Assembly (NCBI GenBank): GCA_963575745.1
Contig: CAUYUJ010018642.1
Span: forward strand, 5,001-69,000
Source: Prorocentrum cordatum
Taxonomy: Eukaryota > Sar > Dinophyceae > Prorocentrales > Prorocentraceae
Length of the DNA: 64,000 nucleotides
Reading direction: 5' to 3'
Below the pieces are notes generated by a model. That model did not search any database and was not told the origin of the DNA. It worked only from the letters and a program-made list of their open reading frames with translations. The translations under genes and the position numbers were made by a program. Shown here piece after piece: positions 28,640 through 39,880 of this stretch. Position 1 is the first letter of the stretch. Every line of letters starts with the position of its first letter.

Positions 28640-29030
28640 GGGGCCGTCCTGGAGCTTCCTTGGGGTTCCTCCGTGGTCCTTCGGGCCTTCCAGGTGCTCG
28701 TGTTGGGAGGCCGTTTTGAGGCTTTCTTGATCCACATTGGATCCCCCGTTGTCTTGAGACCATCTCGGGGCCCTTGTTGGGCCGCCTTGGGCGGGTCTCG
28801 GGGCCCACTTGGACTATCTTGGGCTCTCCTGGGACAGAGCATGCGGGAGACCAGCCGTACTTGAACCACCTATTGTTTTTAAGTCAATATTGTTTCGCCT
28901 CTCGGGCCACGAGCCTCTTGGATTCTCTTGGGGCTGCCTTGGGTCTTCTTGGCCGTCCAGGAGTCGTTTTGGAGCCACGTTGAACGTCTTGGGCCATCTG
29001 GGGCTTTTTTGGACTTCTTGGACGCGGGCT
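28640..29030. repeat. CCTCTTGGGG minisatellite, locus 3 (two blocks)
   Basis: Degenerate CTTGGG units at 28640-28840 and 28910-29030, separated by about 70 bp of other sequence. Confidence 0.7.
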
Positions 29031-29039
29031 TTGTGCACT

Positions 29040-29490
29040 TCGGGCGGTCGTGCGCGTGGTGACGGGGGAGGTCCAGGGACGTGGGAACGTAGGGGACCCT
29101 TCAACGAGCACCACACGTAGGGCACCAGTTCGGCAATCAGAAATCACAACACATCGGGGCACTGTGGGGCACACGTCGTAGAGCACCACCCATTTGGTAT
29201 CAGAGCGTCAGCCGGACATCGTCATACAGTGGGGCATCTTCAGCCCGCAGCCATAGGGTACCACGCACACGCCATCAGAACGGCAAACAGACATCGAACC
29301 ATATGTAGCACCCTGCAGCTGCGGATGAGAGTGAGGGGGCGGGCGCGGGGTGAGTCGCGGGTGGGTCGCGGGCCGGGTCGCGGGCGGGACGACGAGAACA
29401 ACGAACAATCAACCTTTCACAGTAATGACAACAACACCAACAATCATTTAGACTTCTCGCTCTTGACTGCTCGCGTGCCTTTCAACACAC
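29040..29490. other. Degenerate GGGCACC-type repeat region
   Basis: GTAGGG(C/T)ACC and AGAGCACCAC recur at irregular spacing to about 29330, resembling 31680-32200. A short (TA/GATA)n tract lies at 29497-29525. No gene recognised. Confidence 0.5.
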
Positions 29491-29789
29491 ACACATGTAT
29501 ATATATAGATAGATAGATAGATATCTAAAGCCCTCGGTACCCGCCCTCTTCGTCTTCGATCGTACCTCCCCCGGGGTATATCTCCTGCGGCGTGCAATTT
29601 GTGCATCCCCTGAAACGAGAGAAGAGAGGACGGATGAAAGGAAGGGGGAGAAGGATGGAGCCTTGGATTAGCAGGAGGGGGGGGTAGGAGCAGAAAACGC
29701 GTGGCAGAACCAGACGGGCCATCGTGCGGGTAGACCCTAACGAGCGGGTTTGGAAGGGGGCCCAAGTGGCGAGGTCGAGAAGGCGTGTT

Positions 29790-30010
29790 GCAGAAGCGTG
29801 AGTACTGCATGAATCGCGAGGAGAGCTCGAGCGATAGCGCGATTCCCAAGTAAATCGTGAGAAAGACCAACGCGAGAGCGTGACTCCTGAGTGTCGAGGG
29901 CGCGGCGTCTGACTAGATTGCGAGGAAGTCCCACGCAAGAGCGCGATTCCTGCATACTTTGTGAGAAAGTCCCGCGCCAGAGCGCGACTTTGGAAGACAT
30001 TGTGAGCAAG
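29790..30010. repeat. ~41-bp minisatellite
   Basis: Three to four units of CG(C/T)GA(T/C)TCCTG followed by GTGAGAAAGTCCC(G/A)CGC and AGAG. One unit is longer by about 22 bp. Confidence 0.65.
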
Positions 30011-30235
30011 TATCAGGCGGGAGCCGTTGTTGTTGTAACTCGGGGGCCAGGGGCACAGTTTGGTGATTCTTCATTGTCCCTTCAGGGCCCCGAGAGGACA
30101 TTTCAATTGAACGCATAGAATGTGTTCCGGGGGGAGCAACAACATTAATTCTTTTGCAATGGGAATTCAACAGCAACAACCACAACAGCGGCACCACCAG
30201 CCCAAAACACAAAACCTATTACTATTGCTACGGCT

Positions 30236-30547
30236 GCCTTCTACTATTACAACAACAACATCCACTACGACTTCTACTACGACTTCTACTACTACTACTA
30301 CTCCTACTCCTCCTACTACTACGACTACTACTACTACAATGACCTGTTATGTTATTATTACTTTTGATCTTACCACTACCACTACCACTACTACTACTAC
30401 TACTACTTCTACTTCTACTTCTACTTCTACTTCTACTTCTACTTCTACTTCTACTTCTACTTCAACTTCTACTTCTACTACTACTACTACTACTACGACT
30501 ACTGTCCTTACTCTAACTACTACTACTTCTGCTACCACTTCGACTTA

Positions 30548-30605
<58 letters not shown>

Positions 30606-30612
30606 GCTACTG

Positions 30613-30661
<49 letters not shown>

Positions 30662-30736
30662 GACTACTACTACTACTACTACTACTACGACTACTACTAC
30701 TACTACGCTTACTTCTGCTACTACTAGTATTCGTAT

Positions 30737-30786
<50 letters not shown>

Positions 30787-30800
30787 TCTATTATTATTAT
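30236..30800. repeat. (CTA)n / (ACT)n microsatellite
   Basis: About 565 bp of CTA triplets with a TTCTAC hexamer block at 30400-30480. It is open in several frames (poly-Thr); not coding. Confidence 0.95.
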
Positions 30801-30924
30801 TATTCCCTACCTAGGCTCTGCCTAAAGGTTTCGTACTCTTTTTCTTAAAGGGGCCGGGCAGTGCACACCGCCCCGGGCGGTTCCCCCAGTATCCGCCCCG
30901 CGGTTCGCCCAGTTACGTCCCCTT

Positions 30925-31327
30925 AGCTTAGCGCTGCTTATCTCATCTTAGCTTAGCTTATTTCATCTTAGCTTAGCTTAGCTTCATCTTAGCTCAGGTT
31001 TACCTTAGCTTAGCTTACCTTCATCTTAGCTTCGCTGAGCTTTAGCATAGCAGAGCACAGCATAGCATAGCATAGCGTAGCATAGCATAGCGCAGCACAT
31101 CATAGCATAGCATAGCATAGCATAGCGCAGCATAGCATATCATAGCATAGCATAGCGCAGCACAGCACAGCACAGCATAGCACAGCGCAGCATATCATAG
31201 CATAGCAGAGCATAGCATAGCGCAGCATAACATAGCATAGCATAGCATAGCATAGCATAGCATAACATAGCATAGCGCAGCATAGCATGGCATATCATAG
31301 CATAGCAGAGCAGAGCATAGCATAGCA
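30925..31327. repeat. Pentanucleotide array (AGCTT, then CATAG)
   Basis: CTTAGCTTAGC-type units to about 31040 pass into (GCATA)n with GCGCA and GCACA variants to 31327. The minus-strand translation cycles through MLCYA, an artefact of the 5-bp unit. Confidence 0.95.
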
Positions 31328-31383
31328 ACTAATGTTGCTTTCCTAGGGGCTTCATTTTCTAGGTAGGGTCGCACTGGGGTAAT

Positions 31384-31458
<75 letters not shown>
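31384..31458. repeat. (CTA)n microsatellite
   Basis: About 75 bp of uninterrupted ACT/CTA triplets. Confidence 0.95.
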
Positions 31459-31751
31459 AGCTACTAGTGGTACAACTACTTCGATCACAATAACAGCAGT
31501 ATTACCACCACCAGCAACAACGCCACAAACCAACAACAGCAGCAGCAAAAGCAACAATACCACGAACACCAACAACAATCCGCACCGCGGATGCCCACTC
31601 CAGCCACGCACCCAGGCACAGTGAATGACCGTTCGTCCCAATCACTCTGAATAGAGCATCTAAGAACGTATCAAAGAGCACCGGGGTGGCCACCATACAT
31701 CGCAACACGTTGTGGAATGAAAGGGTGCCGCTCAAAGGGCATGACTCATAT
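31459..31751. other. Spacer with CAACA-rich sequence
   Basis: A (CAACAG)-rich stretch at 31495-31580, then GGGCACC-type repeat text to the family D element. No gene recognised. Confidence 0.4.
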
Positions 31752-31954
31752 TCGGCGGCGGCGAGCGAGGGGGGGACATGAGAAGGATAAGGCCTTCTCA
31801 GAAGGCGGCGGGGCTTCTCAAAAGCGCTCTGGTCTTCTGAGAAGTTGTCAGTGTCTTCGGGGAAGGCTTCGGCATCTGCTCAGCAGGCCGGGGAACTTCC
31901 GAGCCTTGTGAGAAGGCCCGCCCCTTCTCCCTTCCCCCGCGGGCTCGCCGCCGA
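31752..31954. mobile_element. TIR element, family D, copy 2, with target duplication CATAT
   Basis: Starts TCGGCGGCGGCGAGCGAGGG and ends GCGGGCTCGCCGCCGA; CATAT is on both sides (31747-31751, 31955-31959). 203 bp, with internal CTTCTGAGAAG and CCTTCTCA. Non-autonomous. Confidence 0.85.
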
Positions 31955-32203
31955 CATATTGCACCAGGGCGGTAGCGAGAAGTTGCCACCTATGGGGTTA
32001 CTGTGTGGCACCAGTCGTGGAGCACCGCCCACAGGGCACCAGGCCTCCATAGGGCGGCAGCCAGCAAAATCGCAGCACCAATGTGGCCATCGTAGGGCAC
32101 CCGCCGACTGGCGCCACTGTGCGGGTGCCAGGGCGGCAGCCAGAAGTCGCAGCACGTAGGTGCTCCGTAGGGCATGGGGCACCTGGCACCACCCATCGGA
32201 TAG
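31955..32203. repeat. GGGCACC-type degenerate repeat
   Basis: GGGCACC(A/G), GGGCGGCAGCCAG and CG(T/C)AGGGCA recur at irregular spacing between the two family D elements; 32040-32065 and 32130-32150 share GGGCGGCAGCCAG(C/A)A(A/G). Confidence 0.6.
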
Positions 32204-32406
32204 TGGGCGAGCCCGGGGGGGGGAAGTGAGAAGGGGCGGGCCTTCTCACAAGTCTCGGAAATTCCCCCGGCCTACTCAGAAGTTGTCTACGCCTTCCCCG
32301 GAGACACGGAAGACTGAATCTCAGAAGGCGCGAAGGTTTCTGAGACTTCCCGCCGTCTTCTGAGAAGGTCTTCTCCTTCTCACTTCCCCCCCTCGCTCGC
32401 CGCCGA
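32204..32406. mobile_element. TIR element, family D, copy 3
   Basis: Starts TGGGCGAGCCCGGGGGGGGG and ends CTCGCTCGCCGCCGA, 203 bp. GATAG before and AATAG after may be a decayed 5-bp target duplication. Confidence 0.75.
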
Positions 32407-32589
32407 ATAGAGCATCAGGGTGGCAACCTGATTTGGGGAATGTGTTCCCTGTTTTGGGAATGTGTTCCCTGTGATGCTGACACCACCCCTCCCACTGTTC
32501 TAAGCCGCTTGAAGCGAAAAGTTCTTATGCCCCAACGCCTTGTTTTGCTTTGAGACAGAAGAACTGATATGGCAGCTGACGCGGCTCTG

Positions 32590-33560
32590 TACTTTCTTGG
32601 TCCCAAGAGGGCACCTTATGTTTCCAAGAGGGTACCAAGAGGCGACCAAGGGGCTCCAAGAAAACCCCCCAAAGGCTTCCAAACACTCCCAAGCGGTCTC
32701 AAAGAGGCCCTCAAGTGGTCTCACGAGCCTCTCTCTCCCCAGAGGCAGCCAAGACGCGTCAAGAGGCTCCCGGGACTGCCAAGATACGCCCAAGACGCCC
32801 CAAGAGGCCTCCAAGAAGCGACCAAGAGGGGCCCCAGAGGGCCCCAAGAGGCGATTGTGACGGTCCCAGAGGAGGGGGCTAAAATCCCACCAGCCCTTTC
32901 GGGCGTGAGTGGGTTTGATATCCCCCTCTTCCAACCTCCTTCTTCCTCTTCGGTACCCTCTCCCCCTGGACCTGGACGGGGCCGTTCGCGAGCGGTCAGG
33001 GCGTCCAAGATGGCCCAAGATGGCTTCAAGAAGGCCTTAAAGAGCTAAACATGGCCTCCAAGATCGCTGAAGATAGCCCAACATGGCCAAATATAGTTTG
33101 CAACAGACTTCCAAGATGCTTCAAGATCCCTCCAAGACGGCTCTAAGTGGCCAAAGGGCCTCCCAAGGACGCCCTGGAGAGGCCAACAACGGTCTAAAAC
33201 CTAAGAGAAATCAATGTTTTTGTTTGCCCTCTCGCCTTTTCGCTTCGGATGGGCTTCTGAAGCTTCGAGATGGCTCCGGGATGGACCCAGAGATCCCCAA
33301 GAGGGGTCCAAGAGGGGTCCCAGAGAGGCCCAAGACGGCCCCAAGAGCGCCCAAGACTGCCCCAAGCGCGTCTTAGAGAGCTCTAAGAGGCGATGTTGAG
33401 GTCTCCGCCAGGGGGACCCAAATTCACGCCGCCTTCTTGATTGGTCGATGGCCTCCAAGATGGCCCAAGGGAGGCCCAAGAGGGGCCTCGGATGGCTCCA
33501 AGATGGCTTTGAGAGCGCCCCGAGAGGCCTCCAAGAGGCCGCCGACACCCTTCTCAAACT
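32590..33560. repeat. CCAAGAGG minisatellite, locus 4 (longest array)
   Basis: About 970 bp of degenerate units such as CCAAGAGGG, CCAAGACGCC and CCAAGATGGC. It is the complement orientation of the loci near 4.7 and 63.0 kb. All frames read as Pro/Lys/Arg/Gln-rich text, so the open frames are not called. Confidence 0.8.
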
Positions 33561-33561
33561 T

Positions 33562-33690
33562 TCATTCGCCGGCCCAACGGGCCAGAGGCGTGCTAGAATC
33601 TCCGGCGACTGGTAAACGATGTTTCTTGATCGCGCGCGCGGGCCAGCCCCTGGAAGTCCCCGGACGAGAAGTGCCCCGGCAAAGTCCCAG
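33562..33690. repeat. Dispersed repeat, inverted relative to 63230-63335
   Basis: CCGGCCCAACGGGCCAGAGG, CGTGCTAGAATCTCCGG and CGCGCGCGGG are the complement, in order, of text near 63230-63335. Confidence 0.65.
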
Positions 33691-33799
33691 CAGAATCCGC
33701 TCCCCGGGGCGGTTTTTCAGAACCCCAGGGCGCTCCAAGACGGCCTCACCCCCTAAGATGGCCGACCGATCGGTCCAAGATGCCCAAGATAGCCTCACG

Positions 33800-36190
33800 C
33801 CTTGGGCGCCGTGGGCTTCAGATCCTCCCTGGACCTCCCCAGATCGCTCTCGCCTCGCACGCGGAATCCACAGCTGAAGCTAGAACGGCAAAGCTGCAAT
33901 GCAAGAAAACTGCAATACAAACAAAACTGCAATGCAGAAAAGACTGCAATTCTGATCATGGTCGTTGGCGCCGTCGGCTTCAGACCCTCCCTGGAGCTCC
34001 CCATACCGCTCCCGCATCGCACGTGAAATCCAAAGCTGAAGCTAGAGGGGCAAAGCTGCAATGCAAACAACAATTGCAGTGCAACAAACAGCTGAAATGC
34101 AAAAATAACTTTAATTATGATCATGGTGATTGGTGCCGTGGGCTTCAGATCCTCCTTGGATCTCCCCAACCCGGTCTCGCCTTGCACGCGGAATCCAAAG
34201 CTGAAGCTAGAACGGCACAGCTGCAATCCAACGAAAAACTGAAATGCAACATACATTGTGATTCTGATCATGGTGGTTGGTGCCGTGGGCTTCAGACCCT
34301 CCCTGGGGCTCCCCAAACCGCTCTCGCCTCGCACGCGGAATCCAAAGCTGAAGTTAGAACGGCAAAGCTGCAATCCAAAACACACAGCAATGAAAACAAA
34401 ACTTCAATGCAGAGAAGACTGCAGTTCTGATCATAATCGTTGGCGCCGTGGGCTTCAGACCCTCCCTGGAGCTCCCCAAACCGCTCTCGCCTCGCACGCG
34501 GAATCCAAAGCTGAAGCTAGATTTGCAAAGCTGCAATGCAAATACAACTGCAATGCAACAACAAATTTCAATACAAACAAACTTCATGCCGATCGTCGTG
34601 GTGGTTAGCGCTGCTTCGCCGGACCTCCCCTAAACCACTCTCGCACGGACCTGAGCTAAAGTTGCAAGACGAACAACAAAAGTTGCAATGCAAAAATATC
34701 AGCAAAGCAAACAATACCAACATTTCGGTCGTGGTTGGCGCTGCCTCGCCGAACCTCCCCTAAACCACTCTCGTTCGGATCCAAAGCTCTAAGGCTGCAT
34801 GACGAAGCTCAAACCAAACTAACCAGACCAGCCAGACCAGGTGAAAAACAACAACTGCAATGCAAAACAAACTGCAGCGTAACAACAAAAACTGCAGTGC
34901 AAAACACACTGCATTTCGGTCGTCGTCGTGGTGGTCGGCGCTGCCTCGCCAGATCTCCCCTAAACCATTGTCGCCCGGATCCTGAGCTAAGGCTTCAAGA
35001 CTAAGCTCAAACCAGACCAACCAGACCAGCCAGACCAGATGCAAAAAACAAATTGCAATGCAAACAAACACTGCTAAGCCCCCAAAACGGCAATGCAACA
35101 AAAACTGCATTTCGGTCGTCGTCGTTGCGATTGGGGCTGCCTCGCCGGACCTCCCCTAAACCATTGCCGCCCCGATCCTAAGCTAAGGCTGCAAGACGAA
35201 GCTCAAACCAGACCAACCAGACCAGCCAGACCAGATGCAACAAAACTTGCAATGCAGAAAAAAAAACAGAGAAACAACAAAAACTGCAGTGCAAATCAAA
35301 CCGCATTTCGGTCGTCGTCGTTGCGATTGGGGCTGCCTCGCCGGATCCCCCCTAGACCACTTTCGCTGGATCCTGAGGTAAGGCTGCAAGACGAAGCTCA
35401 AACCAGCCTATCAGACCAGCCAGACCAGATGCAAAAACAAATTGCAATGCAAAAAAATGCGAAGCCAGAAAAAACATGCAATGCACAACAAAGTGCATTT
35501 CGGTTCTGCTGGTGGTTGGAGCTGCCTTGCCGGATCCCCCCTAGACCACTCTCGCTGGATCTTGAGGTAAGGCTGCAAGACGAAGCTCGAACCAGACTAA
35601 CCAGACCAGATGCAAAACAAAATTGCAATGCAAAAAACTGCAGAGCCAAAAAATATGCAGATGCAGAAAACTGCATTTCGGTCGTGGTGGTGGTTGGCGC
35701 TGCCTCCCCGGACCTCCCCTAAACCATTGTCGCCCGGATCCTAAGGTAAGGCTGCAAGACGAAGCTCAAATCAGATCAACCAGACCAACCAGACCAGATG
35801 AAAAAACTGCACTGCAACGAACATGGCAAAACAAAAACTGCAATGCAAAGAAACATTGCATTTCGGTCGTGATGGTGGTTGGCGCTGCCTCGCTGGATCT
35901 CCTCTAACTACTTTCGCCCAGATTCTAAGCTAAGGCTGCAAGGCGAAGCTCAAACCAGACCAACCAGACCAACCAGATCAGATGCAACAAAAACTGCAAT
36001 GCACAAGAATTGCAAAGCGAAAAAACATGCAATGCAACAAACACTGCATTTCGGTCGTCGTGGTGGTTGGCGCTGCCTCGCCGGACCTCCCCTAAACTAC
36101 TTTCGTCCAGATCCTAAGCTAAGGCTGCAAGACGAAGCTCAAACCAGAATAACCAGACCAACCAGACCAAAGCTAGACTTGCTTTATGTA
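33800..36190. repeat. Satellite array, 14 units of two subfamilies
   Basis: The marker CTCCCC(T)(A)AACC recurs at about 33835, 33995, 34160, 34307, 34470, 34625, 34755, 34955, 35154, 35345, 35535, 35714, 35897 and 36087. The first five units (about 147-166 bp) carry CACGCGGAATCCAAAGCTGA and CAATTCTGATCATG. The other nine (about 130-200 bp) carry GGCTGCAAGACGAAGCTCAA, a variable number of CCAGACCAA repeats, and TGCATTTCGGTCGT. Each unit has an A-rich TGCAATGCAA segment. No open frame longer than two units is shared, so it is not called as coding. Confidence 0.9.
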
Positions 36191-36859
36191 AGCTTTGCGT
36201 TCCGCCGTGTGCTACACGGCTAAGAACTTTATTACCCCAATTGCGATGGTGGCAACGTGTGCGCGTGCGCGTGCGACTACGACTGATCACTAGTGTTGTT
36301 CATGCTTGCTGCTGCTCGTGCGAGTCTGTCTACGACTACAGTCAAGATCCACTATGAGGGTGCGCTGTTTCATCAAGGCTACCCTTGCATCACTGCTCCT
36401 TCGGCCCATCCTGAGCCAATGTTGACGTCCAAGTTGCTGTCAATGGAAATGGGACTTCCAGGGTCTCGCATTCTTACCTTGCACTCTTAGTGCGCACCTT
36501 GACTGTACTTGTATTCCCACGGCTCGCATGATCTTCACCCGCGTGACAATCATTATCATGATCCTCCCCCATCTCGAGCCTCGTCCTCCTGATTCTCACC
36601 CTTATCCTCACCCGCCGCACCACCGCTTCCCGCCCACTCATCCCTCGCAAGCGCACGCTCGGAGGAGGGTATGGGGGAGTGGGGAGGCTTCTCAGAAGCA
36701 CCCTTGCTTCTTGGAGGGCGCGGGCCTTGTCTGTAGATGTGAGGCCCGCGCATCCTGAGGAGCGGTCTCCCTCTAAGAAGCCCTTCCCCTCCTGCGCGCC
36801 GCCAGCACGAGTGCACGCCCCTCTCTTCTTTGTTCGGAGTTTGATCGACCTCCTACCCT
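36191..36859. other. Lower-GC stretch, no gene recognised
   Basis: 36230-36520 is less GC-rich than its surroundings. 36650-36800 has CTTCTCAGAAGC and terminal GGAGGAGGG/CCCCTCCTGC that weakly recall family D. No coding feature recognised. Confidence 0.4.
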
Positions 36860-37003
36860 GACACGTCGATTAGTGAATTGGCCGTCTTCGATTCGCGAGA
36901 GGGCGTCACGGCCATTCTTTTTGCGGGTCCACTCCCGTCGGTTTCGGTCCTAGGCCGTTGGCACTAAAAGGGTGGTTTACTGAAGGGAGGTTTGTCCACC
37001 CCC
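36860..37003. mobile_element. Dispersed repeat, family Q, copy 1
   Basis: Begins GACACGTCGATTAGTGAATT and ends TTTACTGAAGGGAGG and GTCCACC; matched over its length by 51810-51955 with many substitutions. Clear terminal inverted repeats are lacking, so it may be SINE-like or a decayed TIR element. Confidence 0.55.
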
Positions 37004-37324
37004 GATCTGTGCAGAAGCTGCCGAGCAACCGCAGGGCGGCCGGCCAGCAGCACAAACACACACCGTGCCGCGCCCCTCCCCGCGCGGAGGCGCGGGCGCA
37101 GGCCCCTCGGCCGCGCGGCGCGCCGCCGTGGCGGAGGCCCAGGCGCCGCCCGCCGCCGAGGAGCCGACGCCGTTCCCCGAGGACGTCCTCTTCCGGGAGC
37201 CCCGGGGCTCAAATTTGCGCGAGGCGGGGGCTCCCTTGAACGGGGTGGTGGCCACGCCGTGTGCGGTGAGTCGGTCGGGATCCGGGGTCACCGCACGGTT
37301 TGGGGACTCGGGTCCCTCTCCGAG
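37004..37324. other. GC-rich spacer, no gene recognised
   Basis: Overlapping frames without domains. GGTCACCGCACGG at 37287 anticipates the palindrome arms at 37571-37638. Confidence 0.4.
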
Positions 37325-37525
37325 GCTTAGCTGCCTCGATACGCCCGTTTTGATACGCAACACGTGCCTTGTTCAAGACGTCCGTGTCAGTACGTTGCGT
37401 GTTGGCTCCACGTATTGGCCCACGTCTTGGCGAACGTATCGCGTCGGACCTACGTTTTCAGTCCACGTGTTGAGCTCCGTATCAATACGCTACGTGTCGC
37501 ATGTTGCGTATCGGGGCAGCTAAGC
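37325..37525. mobile_element. TIR element, family M, with 6-bp target duplication TCCGAG
   Basis: Starts GCTTAGCTGCCTCGATACGC, ends GCGTATCGGGGCAGCTAAGC, inverted ends of about 20 bp with one mismatch. TCCGAG lies on both sides (37319-37324, 37526-37531). The interior has several ACGT-rich direct repeats (CACGTGTTG, CCACGTATTG). 201 bp, no coding capacity. Confidence 0.85.
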
Positions 37526-37570
37526 TCCGAGGAGGTCTCGGACGACTGGGGCCTCCGAGGTCCCAAGGCC

Positions 37571-37638
37571 GTGCGGTGACGGACCGTGCGGTGAGGTCTT
37601 GGGGGATGTCGAGGCCACCGCACGGTCCGTCACCGCAC
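37571..37638. repeat. Hairpin with perfect 23-bp arms
   Basis: 37571-37593 (GTGCGGTGACGGACCG then TGCGGTG) is exactly complementary to 37616-37638, with a 22-nt loop. Confidence 0.93.
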
Positions 37639-37699
37639 CGTTTCGGGACTCCAAATCGAGGCGGAGGCTCATACTCCTAGGCCTCCCAGATGGGCGACG

Positions 37700-37840
37700 T
37701 GAAAAACGGGGTCGTCTGCGCCGACATTGGCGCGTAAGCTGCCTTCGCGAGCTCGCGCGCAAGGGCCCTCGTTCCCAATGTGACGTGCCGCGCTGGCGGC
37801 CCGCGTAGGTCACCGCGTAAGGTCGCGATGCCACCTCGCG
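37700..37840. repeat. Dispersed repeat related to 5800-5940 and 6390-6490
   Basis: Shares GTCGTCTGCGCCGACATTGG-like start, GTTCCCA(A/G)TG and GTGCCGCGCTGGCGGCC with those loci. Diverged; no inverted ends recognised. Confidence 0.5.
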
Positions 37841-37845
37841 TAAGG

Positions 37846-38101
37846 CCCGTGTTTGATCTTCGCTCAGATGGGGTCGGAGCAGATGGGGTGGGAGGATCGC
37901 GCCGCATCGCCGATGCATCGGCGATGCGGCTCGATGTGGAGCCCGATTTGCTTCATGCCGACGTTGCCGATGCATCGCCGGCGTCGACGAAGCATCGCTG
38001 GTGCATCACTGATGCGTCGCCGATGCATCGGCGAAGCATCGGCAATGCGGCGCGATCCTCCGACCCCATCTACTCCGACACCATCCAGGAGGTCCCTGTA
38101 G
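37846..38101. mobile_element. TIR element, family E (GATGCATCG core), copy 2
   Basis: AGATGGGGTCGGAGCAGATG on the left and CCCCATCTACTCCGACACC on the right are inverted; the core holds CGATGCATCGGCGATGC units. The outermost 10-15 bp have diverged, and no target duplication was found. Confidence 0.75.
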
Positions 38102-38580
38102 GCACAACCAGCGCCCGGGGGATCGATGTTCGCGAACCTCCACAGGCGGCGGGCATGGATCTTTTCTGGCCCCCAGGGGCCACCGTCCGTCGAGGGCCCC
38201 AGGGCGTCGGTGCCCGTGCTGGGGATGTGGACGACTCCCCGCCTCGCATCAAGCGGCGAGGGTCAGTGCAAACGGGGGTCGGCCAGAGCGCTGGATCTTG
38301 CAGGATCCTGCGGAGCCAGGGTGGTATTGACCCGGGCTTGCGCGCAGGGTCCCGCAGGATCCCGCAGAGCCCGACGGACCCGGGCTTGGATGGACCCCCG
38401 TCAGTGCGTCCCCGAGGAGCCCATGCTCCTCTTCCTGGAGTTGCTCAAGGAGTCTGGTACGATCGAAATGAGCACTCCAGGTTGTTCAATGAGCACGCAC
38501 ACACTTTTTGGTGTCTCGGCCCTACGCAGGGCGTAGAAGGTCGGAACACAGTATGGCGCGCGCGTCTACGCCTGGCCGAG
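38102..38580. other. Stretch without a recognised gene
   Basis: Contains inverted GGATCCTGC/GCAGGATCC and a repeated GACCCGGGCTTG (about 38330 and 38375). No coding feature recognised. Confidence 0.4.
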
Positions 38581-39827
38581 CACTCAGAGAACACTCACAC
38601 ATACATGCACTCACAAACGCACACGCAATCACCCACGCGCACACACCCGCACGCACACACCCACACGCACACGCACAAACGCAAACACACAGACACACAA
38701 ACACACAAACACACAAACAGACAAGCACACAACTACTCAAACACACACACACAACTACACAAACACACAAGCACACAGACACACAAACACAAACACATAA
38801 GCACACAACAACACAAACGCACACATGCGCAAACACACACAACACACAATCACACAATCACACAAACACACCACACAAACACGCAAACATTCAAGCACAC
38901 AAACACACAATCCACAGCACACACACAGCAGACAACACACACGCAGCACACAACACACACACAACACACAAACCACACACATACCATACACAACACACAC
39001 AACACACACCACACAGCACACAGACACAAACACACAGACACACACACATGCACAAACACACAACCTCACAAATACAGACACGCACCACACACATAAACAC
39101 AAACACACAAACAAACACACAGACACACAGATACACGCACACGCGCGCACAAACACACACACGCAGCCACACACAACCACCCACACACACACAAACACGT
39201 ATAGCACTACCACACAAACGGACACAAGAACACACGGTCACACAAACATACGAACACACGACCATACGAACACACGACCACACAACACACACAAACACGC
39301 ACAAACACACGACACACACATCACACAACACGCACCACACAACACACAACACACAACACACACACACCACACGCACACCACACACACCACACAACACACA
39401 GCACAACACACACACACACCACGCACACCAACACACACACCCACCCACAGACACACACCCACGCACACCCACGCACACAGCACACCACAACACACACACA
39501 CACCCTCACACATCCACAAGCACACCCTCACGAGCACCCACACACAGCACAGCACACACACAACGCACAGCACACCACACAACACACACGCATAACACAC
39601 AACGCAGACAAATAACACACACAACACACAACACCCACCCCGTTACACAACACACGGCACACACACACACTCGCACCCACGAATTCGCACCCGCACCCGC
39701 ACCCGCAGCCGCACGCGCGCGCGCACGCGCACGCGCACGCGCACCCGCACCCGCACCCGCACGCGCACGCGCACCCGCACCCGCACCCGCACGTGCACCC
39801 GATCCCGCACACGCATACGCGCACACG

Positions 39828-39880
<53 letters not shown>

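Noticed and set aside
31100-31641. MLCYA-repeat protein on the minus strand
   Set aside because: A pentanucleotide repeat read in frame; its period of five residues follows from a 5-bp unit.
32569-33048. Pro/Lys/Arg/Gln-rich proteins
   Set aside because: The CCAAGAGG minisatellite is open in several frames on both strands; frames are not conserved between loci.
33800-36190. Tandem non-coding RNA genes (5S or snRNA array)
   Set aside because: Unit lengths vary by tens of bases and no known RNA core was recognised.
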